From the NCBI GenBank assembly GCA_945946655.1, contig CAMEWM010000001.1:192365-256364 (forward strand): a DNA stretch of 64,000 nucleotides, read 5' to 3'. Position 1 is the first letter of the stretch; every line of letters starts with the position of its first letter. The notes under the pieces are model-generated. The model was not told the DNA's origin. It ran no database searches and saw nothing but the letters and a program-made list of their open reading frames with translations. Position numbers and translations under genes: made by a program. Of the stretch, positions 46,335 to 55,831 are shown piece after piece. This DNA comes from an uncultured Clostridium sp. Its GTDB lineage: Bacteria; Bacillota; Clostridia; TANB77; CAG-508.

Positions 46335-47675
46335 ATGAGAACTTTTATTAAAATAAAAAAATTATTATTATTACTTATAATATTGCTATTAACATTAAAT
46401 ATTTTTTGTATGAATTCATTTGCAGAAACTTCTCTTCCCAGCGTTTATTCTCCAGCATGCATTTTGATAGACGCTGATTCAGGAAAGATTTTGTATAGCA
46501 AAAATGCTAATACTAAAATGTATCCTGCAAGCACTACTAAGATTATGACTGCAATTCTAACTTTAGAAAATTGTAAACTTGATGATGTCGCTATTGCCAG
46601 TCATAATGCTGTTTATTCTATCCCTTATGGATATTCAGTAGCAACAATACAAGAAGGTGAAGAATTAACTATAGAGCAATTGTTAAATGTTTTATTAATT
46701 CCTTCAGCAAACGATGCGGCAGTTGTTTTAGCAGAACATATAGCAGGTTCTGTAGAAGCTTTTTCTGATATGATGAATTCTAAAGCAGTTGAACTTGGTT
46801 GCAAAAACACCCATTTTGTCAATCCAAATGGCATACATGATGAAGAACATTATTCTACAGCTTACGATCTGGCCTTGATAGGTAAATATGCAATGCAATT
46901 TGATACTTTTAGGACTATTGTTCAAAAAACTTCATATTCTCTTCCTAAAACTAATAAATATGACAAGGAAGATCGTTTATTTAATACTACAAATGATTTA
47001 ATAAAAAAGAATTATAGTTCATCTCCAACAAATTATTATTACCAATATGCAACTGGAGCCAAAACGGGCTATACAGATGCAGCCAAAAGTTGTATTGTAG
47101 CAACTGCAACTAAAGATGATATATCTCTTATTGCAGTAGTTCTACACAGCGGAACAACAGCTGAAGGATTAAGTCAAAGAGCCCTTGATTGTAAAACATT
47201 ATTTGAATATGGTTTTAATAATTATTCAATAAAGTCTATAGCCGAAAAAGACTCTGTTGCAGAACAAATATCCGTAAAAAATTCAACTAAAGAAACAGAA
47301 TCTCTTGATCTATTATATTCTGATGATTTATCTGGATTAGTACCTGATGATGTTGATATTTCAACTATAGCTCCTAATATCAAACTTACAGAAAATCTAT
47401 CAGCTCCAATACTGGAAGGAACAAATCTTGGGACTATCACTTATACTATTGATGGTTTCGATTATTCTTGTAATCTAATTGCATCTCATACTGTATATAA
47501 GTCTAATTTTACAAAAACATTATTAGAACTTATATTATTAATATTTTTCTTATTTTTATTTGCAAAATTTTTACACTTTAAAAATAAGAAAAATTCTAAA
47601 AATAGAAAGTCATCTAATAGAAAAAAAAATAATCGCAATTATGTTAATAATTTTTACCCAACATATAAATATTAA
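46335..47675 (+). CDS. D-alanyl-D-alanine carboxypeptidase (DacF/PBP5 type)
   Basis: A low-molecular-weight penicillin-binding protein that trims the terminal D-Ala from wall peptides. 446 residues: signal peptide (LLLLLIILLLTLNIFCMNSFA), peptidase S11 domain with the catalytic SxxK in PASTTKIMTA near 66, SAN in IPSANDAAVV near 126, and KTG in TGAKTGYTD near 243. A C-terminal PBP5-like domain follows, then a hydrophobic helix (LLELILLIFFLFLFAKFL) and a basic Asn/Lys tail. The C-terminal anchor is a full membrane helix rather than the usual amphipathic one. A dacB-like role is also possible. Confidence 0.88.
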   Translation: MRTFIKIKKLLLLLIILLLTLNIFCMNSFAETSLPSVYSPACILIDADSGKILYSKNANTKMYPASTTKIMTAILTLENCKLDDVAIASHNAVYSIPYGYSVATIQEGEELTIEQLLNVLLIPSANDAAVVLAEHIAGSVEAFSDMMNSKAVELGCKNTHFVNPNGIHDEEHYSTAYDLALIGKYAMQFDTFRTIVQKTSYSLPKTNKYDKEDRLFNTTNDLIKKNYSSSPTNYYYQYATGAKTGYTDAAKSCIVATATKDDISLIAVVLHSGTTAEGLSQRALDCKTLFEYGFNNYSIKSIAEKDSVAEQISVKNSTKETESLDLLYSDDLSGLVPDDVDISTIAPNIKLTENLSAPILEGTNLGTITYTIDGFDYSCNLIASHTVYKSNFTKTLLELILLIFFLFLFAKFLHFKNKKNSKNRKSSNRKKNNRNYVNNFYPTYKY

Positions 47676-47683
47676 GATATACA

Positions 47684-47720
47684 AAAATAGGGATTAATTC
47701 CATAAATTAATCCCTATTTT
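47684..47720. terminator. bidirectional terminator between the carboxypeptidase and LCP genes
   Basis: Perfect 16-bp stem AAAATAGGGATTAATT (47684-47699) with AATTAATCCCTATTTT (47705-47720), 5-base loop. Serves the two converging genes. Confidence 0.85.
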
Positions 47721-47731
47721 ATCGTTTTTTA

Positions 47732-48886
47732 TCATCTTTTTGATGTATTAGTATATTCTACATTACTTTCAGTATTATTCTCCTCATCATTTGTTAGAAA
47801 TAATTCAGAAACAAGTTCTTCTGTTTTTTTACTATTAGCAATATATAAAGATACTCCATTACACATTTCTACATCACCAGGAACAACTCCTGTTTTTATG
47901 TTTTCTGTATTAAAGTTTACAGCATATGGTACATATGCTTTTATATTTGATATATCCATATTTGTAGTCACATCTTCAGACATTATATCTATTATTTGCT
48001 TTATTTTGAATATGTTTTGTGGCTTTAAGGTTTGTTTTAAGGTTGCAATTATAAATTCTCTCTGAGTTCTCATTCTTCCTAAATCTTGTTGACCATATGA
48101 ACTTGGATATGTAGTTCCATCATCATTATGTCTAAAACGCAATAATTGTTCGGCTTTAGGACCATCAATTAATTGTTCTCCTGCTTTTAAATGTATATAC
48201 AAATCCTGAGAAGAATCTTCATAATCCATATCTATTGGTACATTAAACGTAACTCCTCCTATAGCATCTACCAATTTAATTAGTGCATCTGTATCTATTA
48301 TTACATAGTTTTCCAAGCTTAAACCTGTTAAATCATTTATTCTCTCTATAGCTTCAGGTATATTAGTACCGCTTCTGAAAACCGTGTTTATTTTATAACT
48401 TGCCAAATAGTTCTGCGATGCTGTTTTTCTATTTTTCTTTCCTACATATGTGTCTCTTGGTATAGACATAATAGAAGCTTCTTGAGTTTTTGGATTATAT
48501 GATGCAATCATTATTGAATCCGCTAATTTATATTCATCAACTCCACTTTCTCCCATTATTAATACTTGTATTGGTTCTAAGTTCTCTAAATTTTCTGTAT
48601 TCTCTCCAAGTAGTGCTGCAAGAGTTCCTGTTAATCCTCCACCATTTTTGTATATTTTATATCCAAATAAACTTCCCGCACCAATCATTGATAATAGCAA
48701 TAGTGTAACTACTATTCTTTTAACTTTTCTAACTGTTTTTATTTTTTTCTTATTTTTATCTACTTTATTATTTTTTTTATCTGTTTTATTTTCTATATTC
48801 TTTTTATTAGATATTTTTTTAGTTTTTTCTTCTTCTTTTGCATGTCTACCACGAGGCTTATCATCTGTTCTTTGATTTCTACTCAA
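47732..48886 (-). CDS. LytR-CpsA-Psr (LCP) family glycopolymer transferase
   Basis: LCP enzymes move undecaprenyl-linked teichoic acids or capsule onto peptidoglycan. 384 residues: a Lys-rich cytoplasmic N-terminus, one membrane helix (RIVVTLLLLSMIGAGSLFGY), then the LCP domain with LADSIMIASYNP, ASIMSIPRDTYV near 150, INTVFRSGTN, ITGLSLENYV-like and LLRFRHNDDG, the Arg and Asp residues that hold the lipid pyrophosphate. Start TTG (48884-48886) with GGGAGTGA upstream. A Ser/Asn-rich tail follows the domain. Confidence 0.9.
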   Translation of the reverse strand: MSRNQRTDDKPRGRHAKEEEKTKKISNKKNIENKTDKKNNKVDKNKKKIKTVRKVKRIVVTLLLLSMIGAGSLFGYKIYKNGGGLTGTLAALLGENTENLENLEPIQVLIMGESGVDEYKLADSIMIASYNPKTQEASIMSIPRDTYVGKKNRKTASQNYLASYKINTVFRSGTNIPEAIERINDLTGLSLENYVIIDTDALIKLVDAIGGVTFNVPIDMDYEDSSQDLYIHLKAGEQLIDGPKAEQLLRFRHNDDGTTYPSSYGQQDLGRMRTQREFIIATLKQTLKPQNIFKIKQIIDIMSEDVTTNMDISNIKAYVPYAVNFNTENIKTGVVPGDVEMCNGVSLYIANSKKTEELVSELFLTNDEENNTESNVEYTNTSKR

Positions 48887-48919
48887 TTATTATCACTCCC
48901 ATATAACTTTATGATTTAC

Positions 48920-48948
48920 AGTATAGCAAACATCGCTTAAAATATCAA
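48920..48948 (-). promoter_or_regulatory. sigma-A promoter of the LCP gene
   Basis: Minus strand: TTGATA (48943-48948), 17-base spacer, TATACT (48920-48925), about 30 bases before the TTG start. Confidence 0.7.
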
Positions 48949-48977
48949 TAGAATTTAGATATTTCATATTTTTTACG

Positions 48978-49012
48978 AAAAACACTATTGAATTAAATCC
49001 AATAGTGTTTTT
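48978..49012. terminator. terminator after cvpA
   Basis: 13-bp stem AAAAACACTATTG (48978-48990) and CAATAGTGTTTTT (49000-49012), directly after the cvpA stop at 49016. Confidence 0.8.
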
Positions 49013-49015
49013 ATA

Positions 49016-49657
49016 TTATTTAAATAATATTTTCAATATTATATTGTTATTATAAAGCATTCCTCCTAATGCAGATTTATTAACAGCAGTTACCACTATA
49101 TTATTATTCCAAATAACACTTGTTAGGGAAATTATACTTAATATTATGTAGATAATAACGATTCCCTCTATCAATCCATATACAATTCCGCCAATTTCAT
49201 CTGCTTGTTTTATTATTGGCAATTTTGTAATTTGATCCACAAATAAACTAACAATAATTAGCAGTATTCTTACTATTAAAAATATTACTATAGCTGATGC
49301 GACTCTTATTATCGTAATAGTAGTCCCCTCTATTACTTCTGTTTTTGCCTCTTCAGTAGCATTTTTTATACCTTTATTAATGCTTTCTACCATTGTCGAA
49401 GGCATATTCTTATCTTCATTATCTTCAGAATCTTTTTCTTGCTTAAATGTTTCTGTCATCGTTGCTTTTATATTATCATCTATTTGTGTATTTTCTATTA
49501 CTATATTAGCTAAAGGCTTGTAAAAAACAAATGCTAAGACTATGGCTATAATAAAAGATAGTAATTTTATTAAACTACCTGTTAAGCCTTTTTTGTATCC
49601 CAAGAATACAAATAACAATACTATCGCTATTATTATTAAATCTACAATAATTCCCAT
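49016..49657 (-). CDS. CvpA family membrane protein
   Basis: 213 residues with four hydrophobic helices: VDLIIIAIVLLFVFLGYKKGLTGSLI at the start is the family signature, and KLPIIKQADEIGGIVYGLIEGIVI carries the conserved GxxxG region. In proteobacteria CvpA affects envelope homeostasis and colicin V export; in Bacillota the homologue (YshB) is little studied. An internal loop of about 50 charged residues (DNIKATMTETFKQEKDSEDN) is inserted after the second helix. It follows the DUF5711 gene by 10 bases. Confidence 0.75.
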   Translation of the reverse strand: MGIIVDLIIIAIVLLFVFLGYKKGLTGSLIKLLSFIIAIVLAFVFYKPLANIVIENTQIDDNIKATMTETFKQEKDSEDNEDKNMPSTMVESINKGIKNATEEAKTEVIEGTTITIIRVASAIVIFLIVRILLIIVSLFVDQITKLPIIKQADEIGGIVYGLIEGIVIIYIILSIISLTSVIWNNNIVVTAVNKSALGGMLYNNNIILKILFK

Positions 49658-49667
49658 TTTTATCTCC

Positions 49668-50897
49668 TTAAAATTTAACTATTTCAATTTTATTCCTATA
49701 AACAATTCCCGCAATTTCATCAGTTATAACTATCTTTCTTATTTCTTTGCCTGATGTATATTTTTTTATTAACCAGCCATTTGTATCAATAAAGTGAACT
49801 TCTGAGCCTAAATTTAATGCAATTTTGTTGTCACTACAGTATAATTCTTTTATTACTCCTTCAAATTTATATTCATTTTCTTTCTGAGATATAGAATTGA
49901 TTATTTTTACAATTGTAGTAGTATTAAGTAGCCCAGAATTTTCTTCTATGTTTTTCACTATGTGGTTATTTAATTCTATACTTGAAAATGTTACCTTTTC
50001 CAATTTTGTATCTATATCTGCAATTTTAGTATCTTTATTATCTTTTATCACATGAATTCCATCATCATATTCACATACTAATCTTGTCTTATTTTGATAT
50101 TTTATATTTAATATCAAACTATTGGATGGTGCATTATATGTATATACTATAGCCTGAGAAGGTTCTTCTTTAGCTTTTTCTACAGATATCACCTTTATGT
50201 TAGATTGTATTAATGTACCACTAGTATTTACTTCTGCTATACTTAAATATTTGTTATCTGCTGATATACTTGTGTCTACTGCAATAGTACTAGACAAATA
50301 TGTTCTAAATAGCTCATTGCCTGAATCATCAAACAATATTACAACCGACTTGTAAGCTGTTCCAGATAATATTATTGCTGAATATCCATTTACATTAACA
50401 GTTATCCTTGTTATATTTCCTTCTAAGTCATTAGTCCATTTAATAGTGTTATCCGCAATTAAATATACCTTGGATGAATTTTGCTCTGCAATCATTAGAT
50501 ATTTGCCATTACTATATGTAATTGGATTACTTATTTCTACTTTATTCTCAGATTCTTGCTTACCAGAAGAATTATATGTAACTAAACTGTTATCTTTTAA
50601 TATAGCAATATATTTCGAATATGCAAATATATTTGATTTGTCATAATCTGCTATTTCAATTGATTTTAGATTATTTTCTTCTATATCTTTGTTCAGAATG
50701 TTTGCATCAAGATATGACCTAAATTTTTCATTAGTAGCATATACTGCATATAAAATCACAATTGTTACAATTAATACTGCGAGAATTATCAATCCGATTA
50801 TCTTTCCTTTATTAATTGTTTTATTTTCATTTTTATCAAAATATAATAAGTTAATATCTTTATCATTTTTCTTTTGCTTTTTTACTTTAGGCTTCAT
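49668..50897 (-). CDS. DUF5711 family membrane-anchored propeller-like protein
   Basis: 409 residues from the preferred start. A basic N-terminus, one membrane helix (IIGLIILAVLIVTIVILYAVY) and a large external domain made of repeated beta-strand units (FAYSKYIAILKDNSLVTYNS, KYLMIAEQNSSKVYLIADNT, DGIHVIKDNKDTKIADIDT), the PQQ/WD-propeller look of DUF5711. The function of the family is unknown. The open frame starts at 50930, but the AGGGAG site at 50904-50909 points to the ATG of MKPKVKKQKK at 50897. Confidence 0.7.
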   Translation of the reverse strand: MKPKVKKQKKNDKDINLLYFDKNENKTINKGKIIGLIILAVLIVTIVILYAVYATNEKFRSYLDANILNKDIEENNLKSIEIADYDKSNIFAYSKYIAILKDNSLVTYNSSGKQESENKVEISNPITYSNGKYLMIAEQNSSKVYLIADNTIKWTNDLEGNITRITVNVNGYSAIILSGTAYKSVVILFDDSGNELFRTYLSSTIAVDTSISADNKYLSIAEVNTSGTLIQSNIKVISVEKAKEEPSQAIVYTYNAPSNSLILNIKYQNKTRLVCEYDDGIHVIKDNKDTKIADIDTKLEKVTFSSIELNNHIVKNIEENSGLLNTTTIVKIINSISQKENEYKFEGVIKELYCSDNKIALNLGSEVHFIDTNGWLIKKYTSGKEIRKIVITDEIAGIVYRNKIEIVKF

Positions 50898-50961
50898 TTT
50901 CTTCTCCCTACCTAATTTAAAATTTGTCATGATTTACAAATTTTTTCTTATATAATTTATA

Positions 50962-52011
50962 TCAGTTTTTACTATTTTTTGCAATACTATTGGCTTTTTT
51001 TAGAATACTTACAATCTGAATTATTCCAATTATGCCGAATGCTGGATATAATACACTCACTAAATTTCCAAAGCCTACATATGAAATAGGAATTTCCAAT
51101 ATACAAATAATTAACGCTATTTTTTTATATTTACTTTTATCTTTAATATTTTCTAGTACTCCATATCCAGATGAGATAGCAGAAGTTAAAATTGCAGTAA
51201 TTATTGCAATAGAATACATAATCTTTTCTATAGGATGGCATTCGTTTAATATCTCCAAAATTGGCATCTCTATATTACTCACATTTATTGTACATAATGT
51301 AAGCATTTGGTATATTGCTATAATAAGAACAAGGATAACACATCCAGATACTATTGTTATAATCTTTAAAGATTTTTTATTATCTATATTTAAAGCAAGT
51401 GATATAAGTATTGGAATTAATGTTATACTATTGTAACTTGTATATAAAATAGAATCTAATATAGCTTTTCCTGCATTTCTCGTACTTGTATTAATGTTAC
51501 TATTTAATATATTTGTCATCGGGTAATTTTTAATACTTATAATAACTATTATCACAATCATTATTGGCACTACTATCAAATTCAATTTAACTATTCCATC
51601 AATATTTTTTATAAGTAAAAAATATATGATAGCTGCATTAATTATAGCTGTAGCAATGATTGGTACTTTAAATTCTTGTTTAAAAAAAGTACAAAAACCT
51701 GCACACATTATTAAAAAAGAAACTATTAAGAATATATTTATAATATTTTTTAATAATATCGTAATTTTCTGATTATTTGTTATTTGTTCTACAAATTCAT
51801 TATTATTTGTTACTTTGTATTTTTTCACTATTAATATAGTACTATATATAATACTGGCTGTTAGCACTGATGAAATAATAGCGCCTAATAAACCGTTCTT
51901 TCCATACTGTGCAAAAAAAATGTAAATTTCTTTTCCAGAAGCAAATCCCGCTCCTATTAAGGTACCAATAATAACTGCTATTATTTTTATAATATTTGAT
52001 ATAAACTTCAT
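50962..52011 (-). CDS. YkvI-like amino-acid permease family protein
   Basis: 349 residues with about ten membrane helices. The first reads IIGTLIGAGFASGKEIYIFF, the glycine-rich unwound-helix signature of APC/LeuT-fold transporters, in the form seen in YkvI and BrnQ relatives. The substrate is unknown; a small neutral or branched amino acid is only a guess from the family. The ATG (52009-52011) sits directly against a long hairpin that hides the ribosome site, so expression may be controlled. Confidence 0.75.
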   Translation of the reverse strand: MKFISNIIKIIAVIIGTLIGAGFASGKEIYIFFAQYGKNGLLGAIISSVLTASIIYSTILIVKKYKVTNNNEFVEQITNNQKITILLKNIINIFLIVSFLIMCAGFCTFFKQEFKVPIIATAIINAAIIYFLLIKNIDGIVKLNLIVVPIMIVIIVIISIKNYPMTNILNSNINTSTRNAGKAILDSILYTSYNSITLIPILISLALNIDNKKSLKIITIVSGCVILVLIIAIYQMLTLCTINVSNIEMPILEILNECHPIEKIMYSIAIITAILTSAISSGYGVLENIKDKSKYKKIALIICILEIPISYVGFGNLVSVLYPAFGIIGIIQIVSILKKANSIAKNSKN

Positions 52012-52044
52012 AAAGCCCCCTCATAATATTTATGAGAGAGCTTT
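52012..52044 (-). promoter_or_regulatory. 15-bp hairpin covering the ykvI-like gene's Shine-Dalgarno
   Basis: Minus strand: AAAGCTCTCTCATAA (52030-52044) pairs with TTATGAGGGGGCTTT (52012-52026) over all 15 positions with two G-U pairs and a 3-base loop, ending one base before the ATG. The GAGGGGG ribosome site is in the 3' arm. It lies 13 bases after the gldG-like stop, so it may also act as that operon's terminator, although its U-run is only CTTT. Confidence 0.65.
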
Positions 52045-52056
52045 AATTTTAATTAC

Positions 52057-53532
52057 TTATTTTTTCCTTCTTCTTACTTGCCATACAACAATTCCTGCTA
52101 AAATAATTATAACAGGTATAACAGTTATTATTGTCCTAATTATGGTATCTTCTTTAGCTGTAGCTATATATGTAGCTACTCCAGTATCTTTTCTAATAAC
52201 AACATTATCTTTTCTATTCGTTAAGTATGATATAGAATTAATCATAAAATCTCTATTATTATAGAAATTTATTGCTATTGCTTGGCTACTAGTACTTGAG
52301 GTAGAAGAATTTAAGCTTACTGTAATGTCACTAACAAATAAGCTATTTGCACACAAAACAAGTTTTGAATTTTTTCCTTCTGATATATTCTTAGTTAATA
52401 TTGTTGCAATAGTTTCGCCTGATGCTTCTTGATCAGATTCAGATAAATCGACATTTGTTAGAGTCGTATCCGTTCTTAAGAATGTTGTATTAGTAGTTGT
52501 TATCAAATCTTCTGCAGTTACTCCAAGACCTTCAAGTTCATCACTTGATTTAAAGTTTATAATGCCTGAGTTTAATACTGCTAATCTTCCGTCCGATGAG
52601 ATGTATTTTGTAATATCAGAGTATCGATTTACATCTGGAATTATAATGTTAGTATATCCATTAATCATTTTGCTTGTATTTTGTTCATATATAATACCAT
52701 TTGATATTGATACGCCATATAAGTCTAATATAGATTGAAAGTTTGTTAAATCTATGTTGGTTGTATTTGGGTCTGCTAGGATCATCATGTTTCCACCATT
52801 ATTTATATATGATAATATAATATCTTTTTCATATTCTGAAAAGTCTTCTTCTAGAGTTGTTAAAACTAATACATTACAATCTTCAGGTACTTTAGCTTCA
52901 ACTAATAAATCTAGGTCTTTAACGTCATTGGCTTCATTTTTCAAAAGTTCTTTAGCTACTTGATAATAATCTGCATTTTGCACATGATTTGTAACAAAAT
53001 ATATTTTTGGATTCTGTTCTAAATTTACATCTAGGATAGCATTGGTTAACAATTGTTCCGTTACATCATATTGTTCACTTGTTGTATAATCATATGTGTA
53101 GAAATCGCTAGCAGATAAAATTTTACTTCTCTCTTCTGCCTCTATAATTACTACTCCACCAGTTATCGATGTACCTAGTCCGTATTTTTGTTGTAATTCT
53201 GGTCTTGTAGTAGCATCATCTAATTCTTCATATGTTATATTAGCATTTTCTTTATTATATAATTTAGCATAGTCTAAGACTTCTGGATAATCACTCATTC
53301 CATACAAAGTTATTTTAGTCTCTTTTGTTACATTACTAACTTTCCCTCTTGATTCTTCTGATAATGAGTATAATTTCTCTTTGGTCAAATCTATATCAGA
53401 AATATTTTGCTTTTCTACAAAAACATTTAAAGCTATAACTATTGCTACTACTATAGCTATTAATAATATTGTAAGCAATGTATTTCCTAACCATTTGCCT
53501 CTTTTTATTATATTTACAAAATTTTCTTTCAC
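52057..53532 (-). CDS. GldG-like ABC transporter auxiliary protein
   Basis: 491 residues: an N-terminal membrane helix (LLTILLIAIVVAIVIALNVF), a large external domain with the GldG pattern (YSLSEESRGKVSNVTKETKI near 50, ILSYINNGGNMMILADP near 240), and a C-terminal helix (TIITVIPVIIILAGIVVWQVR) followed by RRRKK. In Bacteroidota GldA/F/G work in gliding and secretion, while in Bacillota such triads are uncharacterised exporters. Start is GTG (53530-53532) with AAGGAGG eight bases upstream. Third gene of the ABC operon. Confidence 0.8.
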   Translation of the reverse strand: MKENFVNIIKRGKWLGNTLLTILLIAIVVAIVIALNVFVEKQNISDIDLTKEKLYSLSEESRGKVSNVTKETKITLYGMSDYPEVLDYAKLYNKENANITYEELDDATTRPELQQKYGLGTSITGGVVIIEAEERSKILSASDFYTYDYTTSEQYDVTEQLLTNAILDVNLEQNPKIYFVTNHVQNADYYQVAKELLKNEANDVKDLDLLVEAKVPEDCNVLVLTTLEEDFSEYEKDIILSYINNGGNMMILADPNTTNIDLTNFQSILDLYGVSISNGIIYEQNTSKMINGYTNIIIPDVNRYSDITKYISSDGRLAVLNSGIINFKSSDELEGLGVTAEDLITTTNTTFLRTDTTLTNVDLSESDQEASGETIATILTKNISEGKNSKLVLCANSLFVSDITVSLNSSTSSTSSQAIAINFYNNRDFMINSISYLTNRKDNVVIRKDTGVATYIATAKEDTIIRTIITVIPVIIILAGIVVWQVRRRKK

Positions 53533-53545
53533 AACAAATTCCTCC

Positions 53546-54229
53546 TTACTTTACAAGTTTTCTTCTTTTCATAACAATCATTGTTAAAACTACAAACATA
53601 ACTGTTATTGATAATAAACTAATTGTCTCTGTTATTGGGAATACTCCTGTTGCAAAAGGATAAAATTTATCAATTAATGATATTGCCATCAAATTAGATG
53701 ATATATTTGGAGCTAACCATGTTAAAACGAATATTGCTATAGTAGATATACCAGCTATTATTTGATTTTCTGTAAGACTTGATATAAACATTCCTAAACT
53801 TATATAAGCCATTGACAATATTAAGAATCCAAACATTGTTGTAAACACTGTAGGTATATCGGGAGTCTTAAAGTAGCATATTATTGCAAAATATATTAAT
53901 GTTAGTATCTCTGTTATAACTATTACTACCATAGCTGCTAAGAATTTTCCTAAAGTAATTGCCACCATACTTCTAGGTGAAGTAATTAGCAGCTGTTCTG
54001 TTCCAGTTTTTCTTTCTTCAGAAAACATCCTCATTGTTAAAAGAGGAATAATAAACACTACAATGTACATTACAGAATAGAAAAATACATATTGATATGT
54101 TATTGCACCCTGATATACTGTCGTTATATAAAAAATTATACTAAACATTGCTAAAAATAAACCTATAAATACATATCCTATTGGTGAAAGAAAATATGTT
54201 TTCAACTCTTTTTTCATTACTGTCCACAT
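53546..54229 (-). CDS. ABC-2 type permease (GldF-like)
   Basis: 227 residues with six membrane helices. It carries MWTVMKKELKTYFLSPIGY at the start, the ABC-2 permease hallmark, and TMRMFSEERKTGTEQLLITS, the conserved region after the second helix. It pairs with the ATPase just upstream. Its ATG overlaps the ATPase stop by one base (TAATG), so translation is coupled. Confidence 0.85.
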   Translation of the reverse strand: MWTVMKKELKTYFLSPIGYVFIGLFLAMFSIIFYITTVYQGAITYQYVFFYSVMYIVVFIIPLLTMRMFSEERKTGTEQLLITSPRSMVAITLGKFLAAMVVIVITEILTLIYFAIICYFKTPDIPTVFTTMFGFLILSMAYISLGMFISSLTENQIIAGISTIAIFVLTWLAPNISSNLMAISLIDKFYPFATGVFPITETISLLSITVMFVVLTMIVMKRRKLVK

Positions 54230-55332
54230 TATTTTTTTCCTCCTTTTTGTTTTTTCTCTTTGGTCTTTGTTTTCTTCTCTTTCTCTGTTTTAATTTCTTT
54301 TTCTTCTCTCTTTTGATTATCTTTATCAGCTTTCTTCTCTTCTTTTTCCTCTTGTTTTTTTAGATTATCAGCTTTTTCTTTTTCTTCTCTTTCTTTTGTA
54401 TTTGTATCTATCAAAGTAATAAAAGCATCTTCTAAAGATTTTTCTGCATTTTTTAGTTCAAATATTGTAATATCTTTTTTTGGTAATATTTCAAACATTT
54501 TTTTACGCAAATCGAATTCTATGTTTGACTTTATCATATATTGTTTTGTTCCATCATTATTATCTTTAATAAGTTTGCACTCTGACATTTCAGGAATATC
54601 TTCTTTTAGATTATTCATATTATTTTTTTTGTCTTCAACAGTTAATAATATAACATTCTGATTTTCTGTTTTCTTTTCTAGGTTGTCTGGAGTATCTACT
54701 GCTATGATTTTTCCTTTATTAATTATTATAACTTTTTCGCATATTTGGCTTACTTCCGACAAAATATGTGAACTTAATATTACAGTATGCTTCTTTCCAA
54801 GTCTTTTTATCAATTGTCTTATCTCTGTTATTTGTTTTGGATCCAATCCTACTGTTGGCTCATCTAAAATAATAACTTCTGGATTACCTATTAGAGCTCC
54901 TGCTAAGCTTACTCTTTGTCTATATCCTCTTGATAGATTTCTTATAAGCTTGTTTGCTACATCTTCAATTCCTGTCTCATAAAGTATTTTTGATATTTGA
55001 TCTTTTCTTTCTTTCCTTGGAACTTTTTTTAGTTCAGCCATATATTCTACAAATTCTTTTACCGTTAATTCACTATATAACGGAACACCTTCTGGCATAT
55101 AGCCGATCTGTTTTTTTGCCTTTGCTGGTTGACTTAAAACATCATAACCATTTACTTTTATAGTTCCTTCTGTAGGCTCTATAAAACCTGTTATCATGTT
55201 CATAGTTGTACTTTTACCAGCTCCATTTGGTCCTAAAAGTCCAACAACTTCTCCATCATTTACAGTAAAGCTAATGTTATCTACTGCAACAAAGTTTCCA
55301 TACTTTTTGGTGACATTTTTAACTTCTATCAC
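54229..55332 (-). CDS. ABC transporter ATP-binding protein (GldA-like) with charged C-terminal tail
   Basis: Walker A LLGPNGAGKSTTMN, Q-loop GYMPEGVPLYSELT, signature LSRGYRQRVSLAGAL, Walker B VIILDEPTVGLDP, and H-loop VILSSHILSE are complete. After the usual C-terminal domain, the last 54 residues are nearly all Lys and Glu (for example KEKADNLKKQEEKEEKKADK). The frame opens at a TTG at 55347 that overlaps the GGAGG site; the site points to GTG at 55332 (MIEVKNVTKKYG), giving 367 residues. First gene of a three-gene operon with permease and GldG-like partner. Confidence 0.9.
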   Translation of the reverse strand: MIEVKNVTKKYGNFVAVDNISFTVNDGEVVGLLGPNGAGKSTTMNMITGFIEPTEGTIKVNGYDVLSQPAKAKKQIGYMPEGVPLYSELTVKEFVEYMAELKKVPRKERKDQISKILYETGIEDVANKLIRNLSRGYRQRVSLAGALIGNPEVIILDEPTVGLDPKQITEIRQLIKRLGKKHTVILSSHILSEVSQICEKVIIINKGKIIAVDTPDNLEKKTENQNVILLTVEDKKNNMNNLKEDIPEMSECKLIKDNNDGTKQYMIKSNIEFDLRKKMFEILPKKDITIFELKNAEKSLEDAFITLIDTNTKEREEKEKADNLKKQEEKEEKKADKDNQKREEKEIKTEKEKKTKTKEKKQKGGKK

Positions 55333-55377
55333 TTGTTTTTCCTCCAATCTATTATTTCCCTAAGTTTATACGAAATA

Positions 55378-55406
55378 ATATTACCACTAGAAGATTTTAC
55401 ATGCAA
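55378..55406 (-). promoter_or_regulatory. promoter of the Gld-like ABC operon
   Basis: Minus strand: TTGCAT (55401-55406), 17-base spacer, TAATAT (55378-55383), about 40 bases before the GTG start. Confidence 0.5.
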
Positions 55407-55478
55407 TATATTTTTTGTAATTCACATAGAATTCACAAATTTATGTTAATTTTATTATTTTTATTTTCTATCTAAATA

Positions 55479-55507
55479 TTGTATTCATATAAAAAATCTG
55501 ATATTAT
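55479..55507 (+). promoter_or_regulatory. promoter of yhbY
   Basis: TTGTAT (55479-55484), 17-base spacer, TATTAT (55502-55507), about 27 bases before the ATG at 55541. Confidence 0.55.
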
Positions 55508-55540
55508 ATATGTACTAAATTTACGATTGGAGATATTTAT

Positions 55541-55831
55541 ATGAACAGTAAACAACGTGCTTATTTAAGAGGGCTAGCAAATAACTTAACCTCTATTTTT
55601 CAGATTGGTAAAAATGGTATTTCTGATAACTTAATTAAACAAATAGATGACGCTTTAGAAGCTAGAGAATTAATTAAATTAAATGTACTCGATACATCTC
55701 CTGATGAAGCAATTAATATTGCAAATTCTCTAGCACATAATACTAATTCGGAGTTAGTTCAAATTGTTGGAAATAAAATTACTCTATTTAGACAAAAAAA
55801 GAAAGACTCAAAAATTAATTTACCTAAATAA
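55541..55831 (+). CDS. yhbY: YhbY-family CRM-domain RNA-binding protein
   Basis: A 96-residue CRM (chloroplast RNA splicing and ribosome maturation) domain protein linked to assembly of the large ribosomal subunit. Recognisable features are KQRAYLRGLANNL at the start, FQIGKNGISDNLIKQIDDAL with the GxxG-type loop GKNG, and LVQIVGNKITLFRQKK near the end. Normal length, monocistronic, ATG with GGAG site. Confidence 0.9.
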   Translation: MNSKQRAYLRGLANNLTSIFQIGKNGISDNLIKQIDDALEARELIKLNVLDTSPDEAINIANSLAHNTNSELVQIVGNKITLFRQKKKDSKINLPK

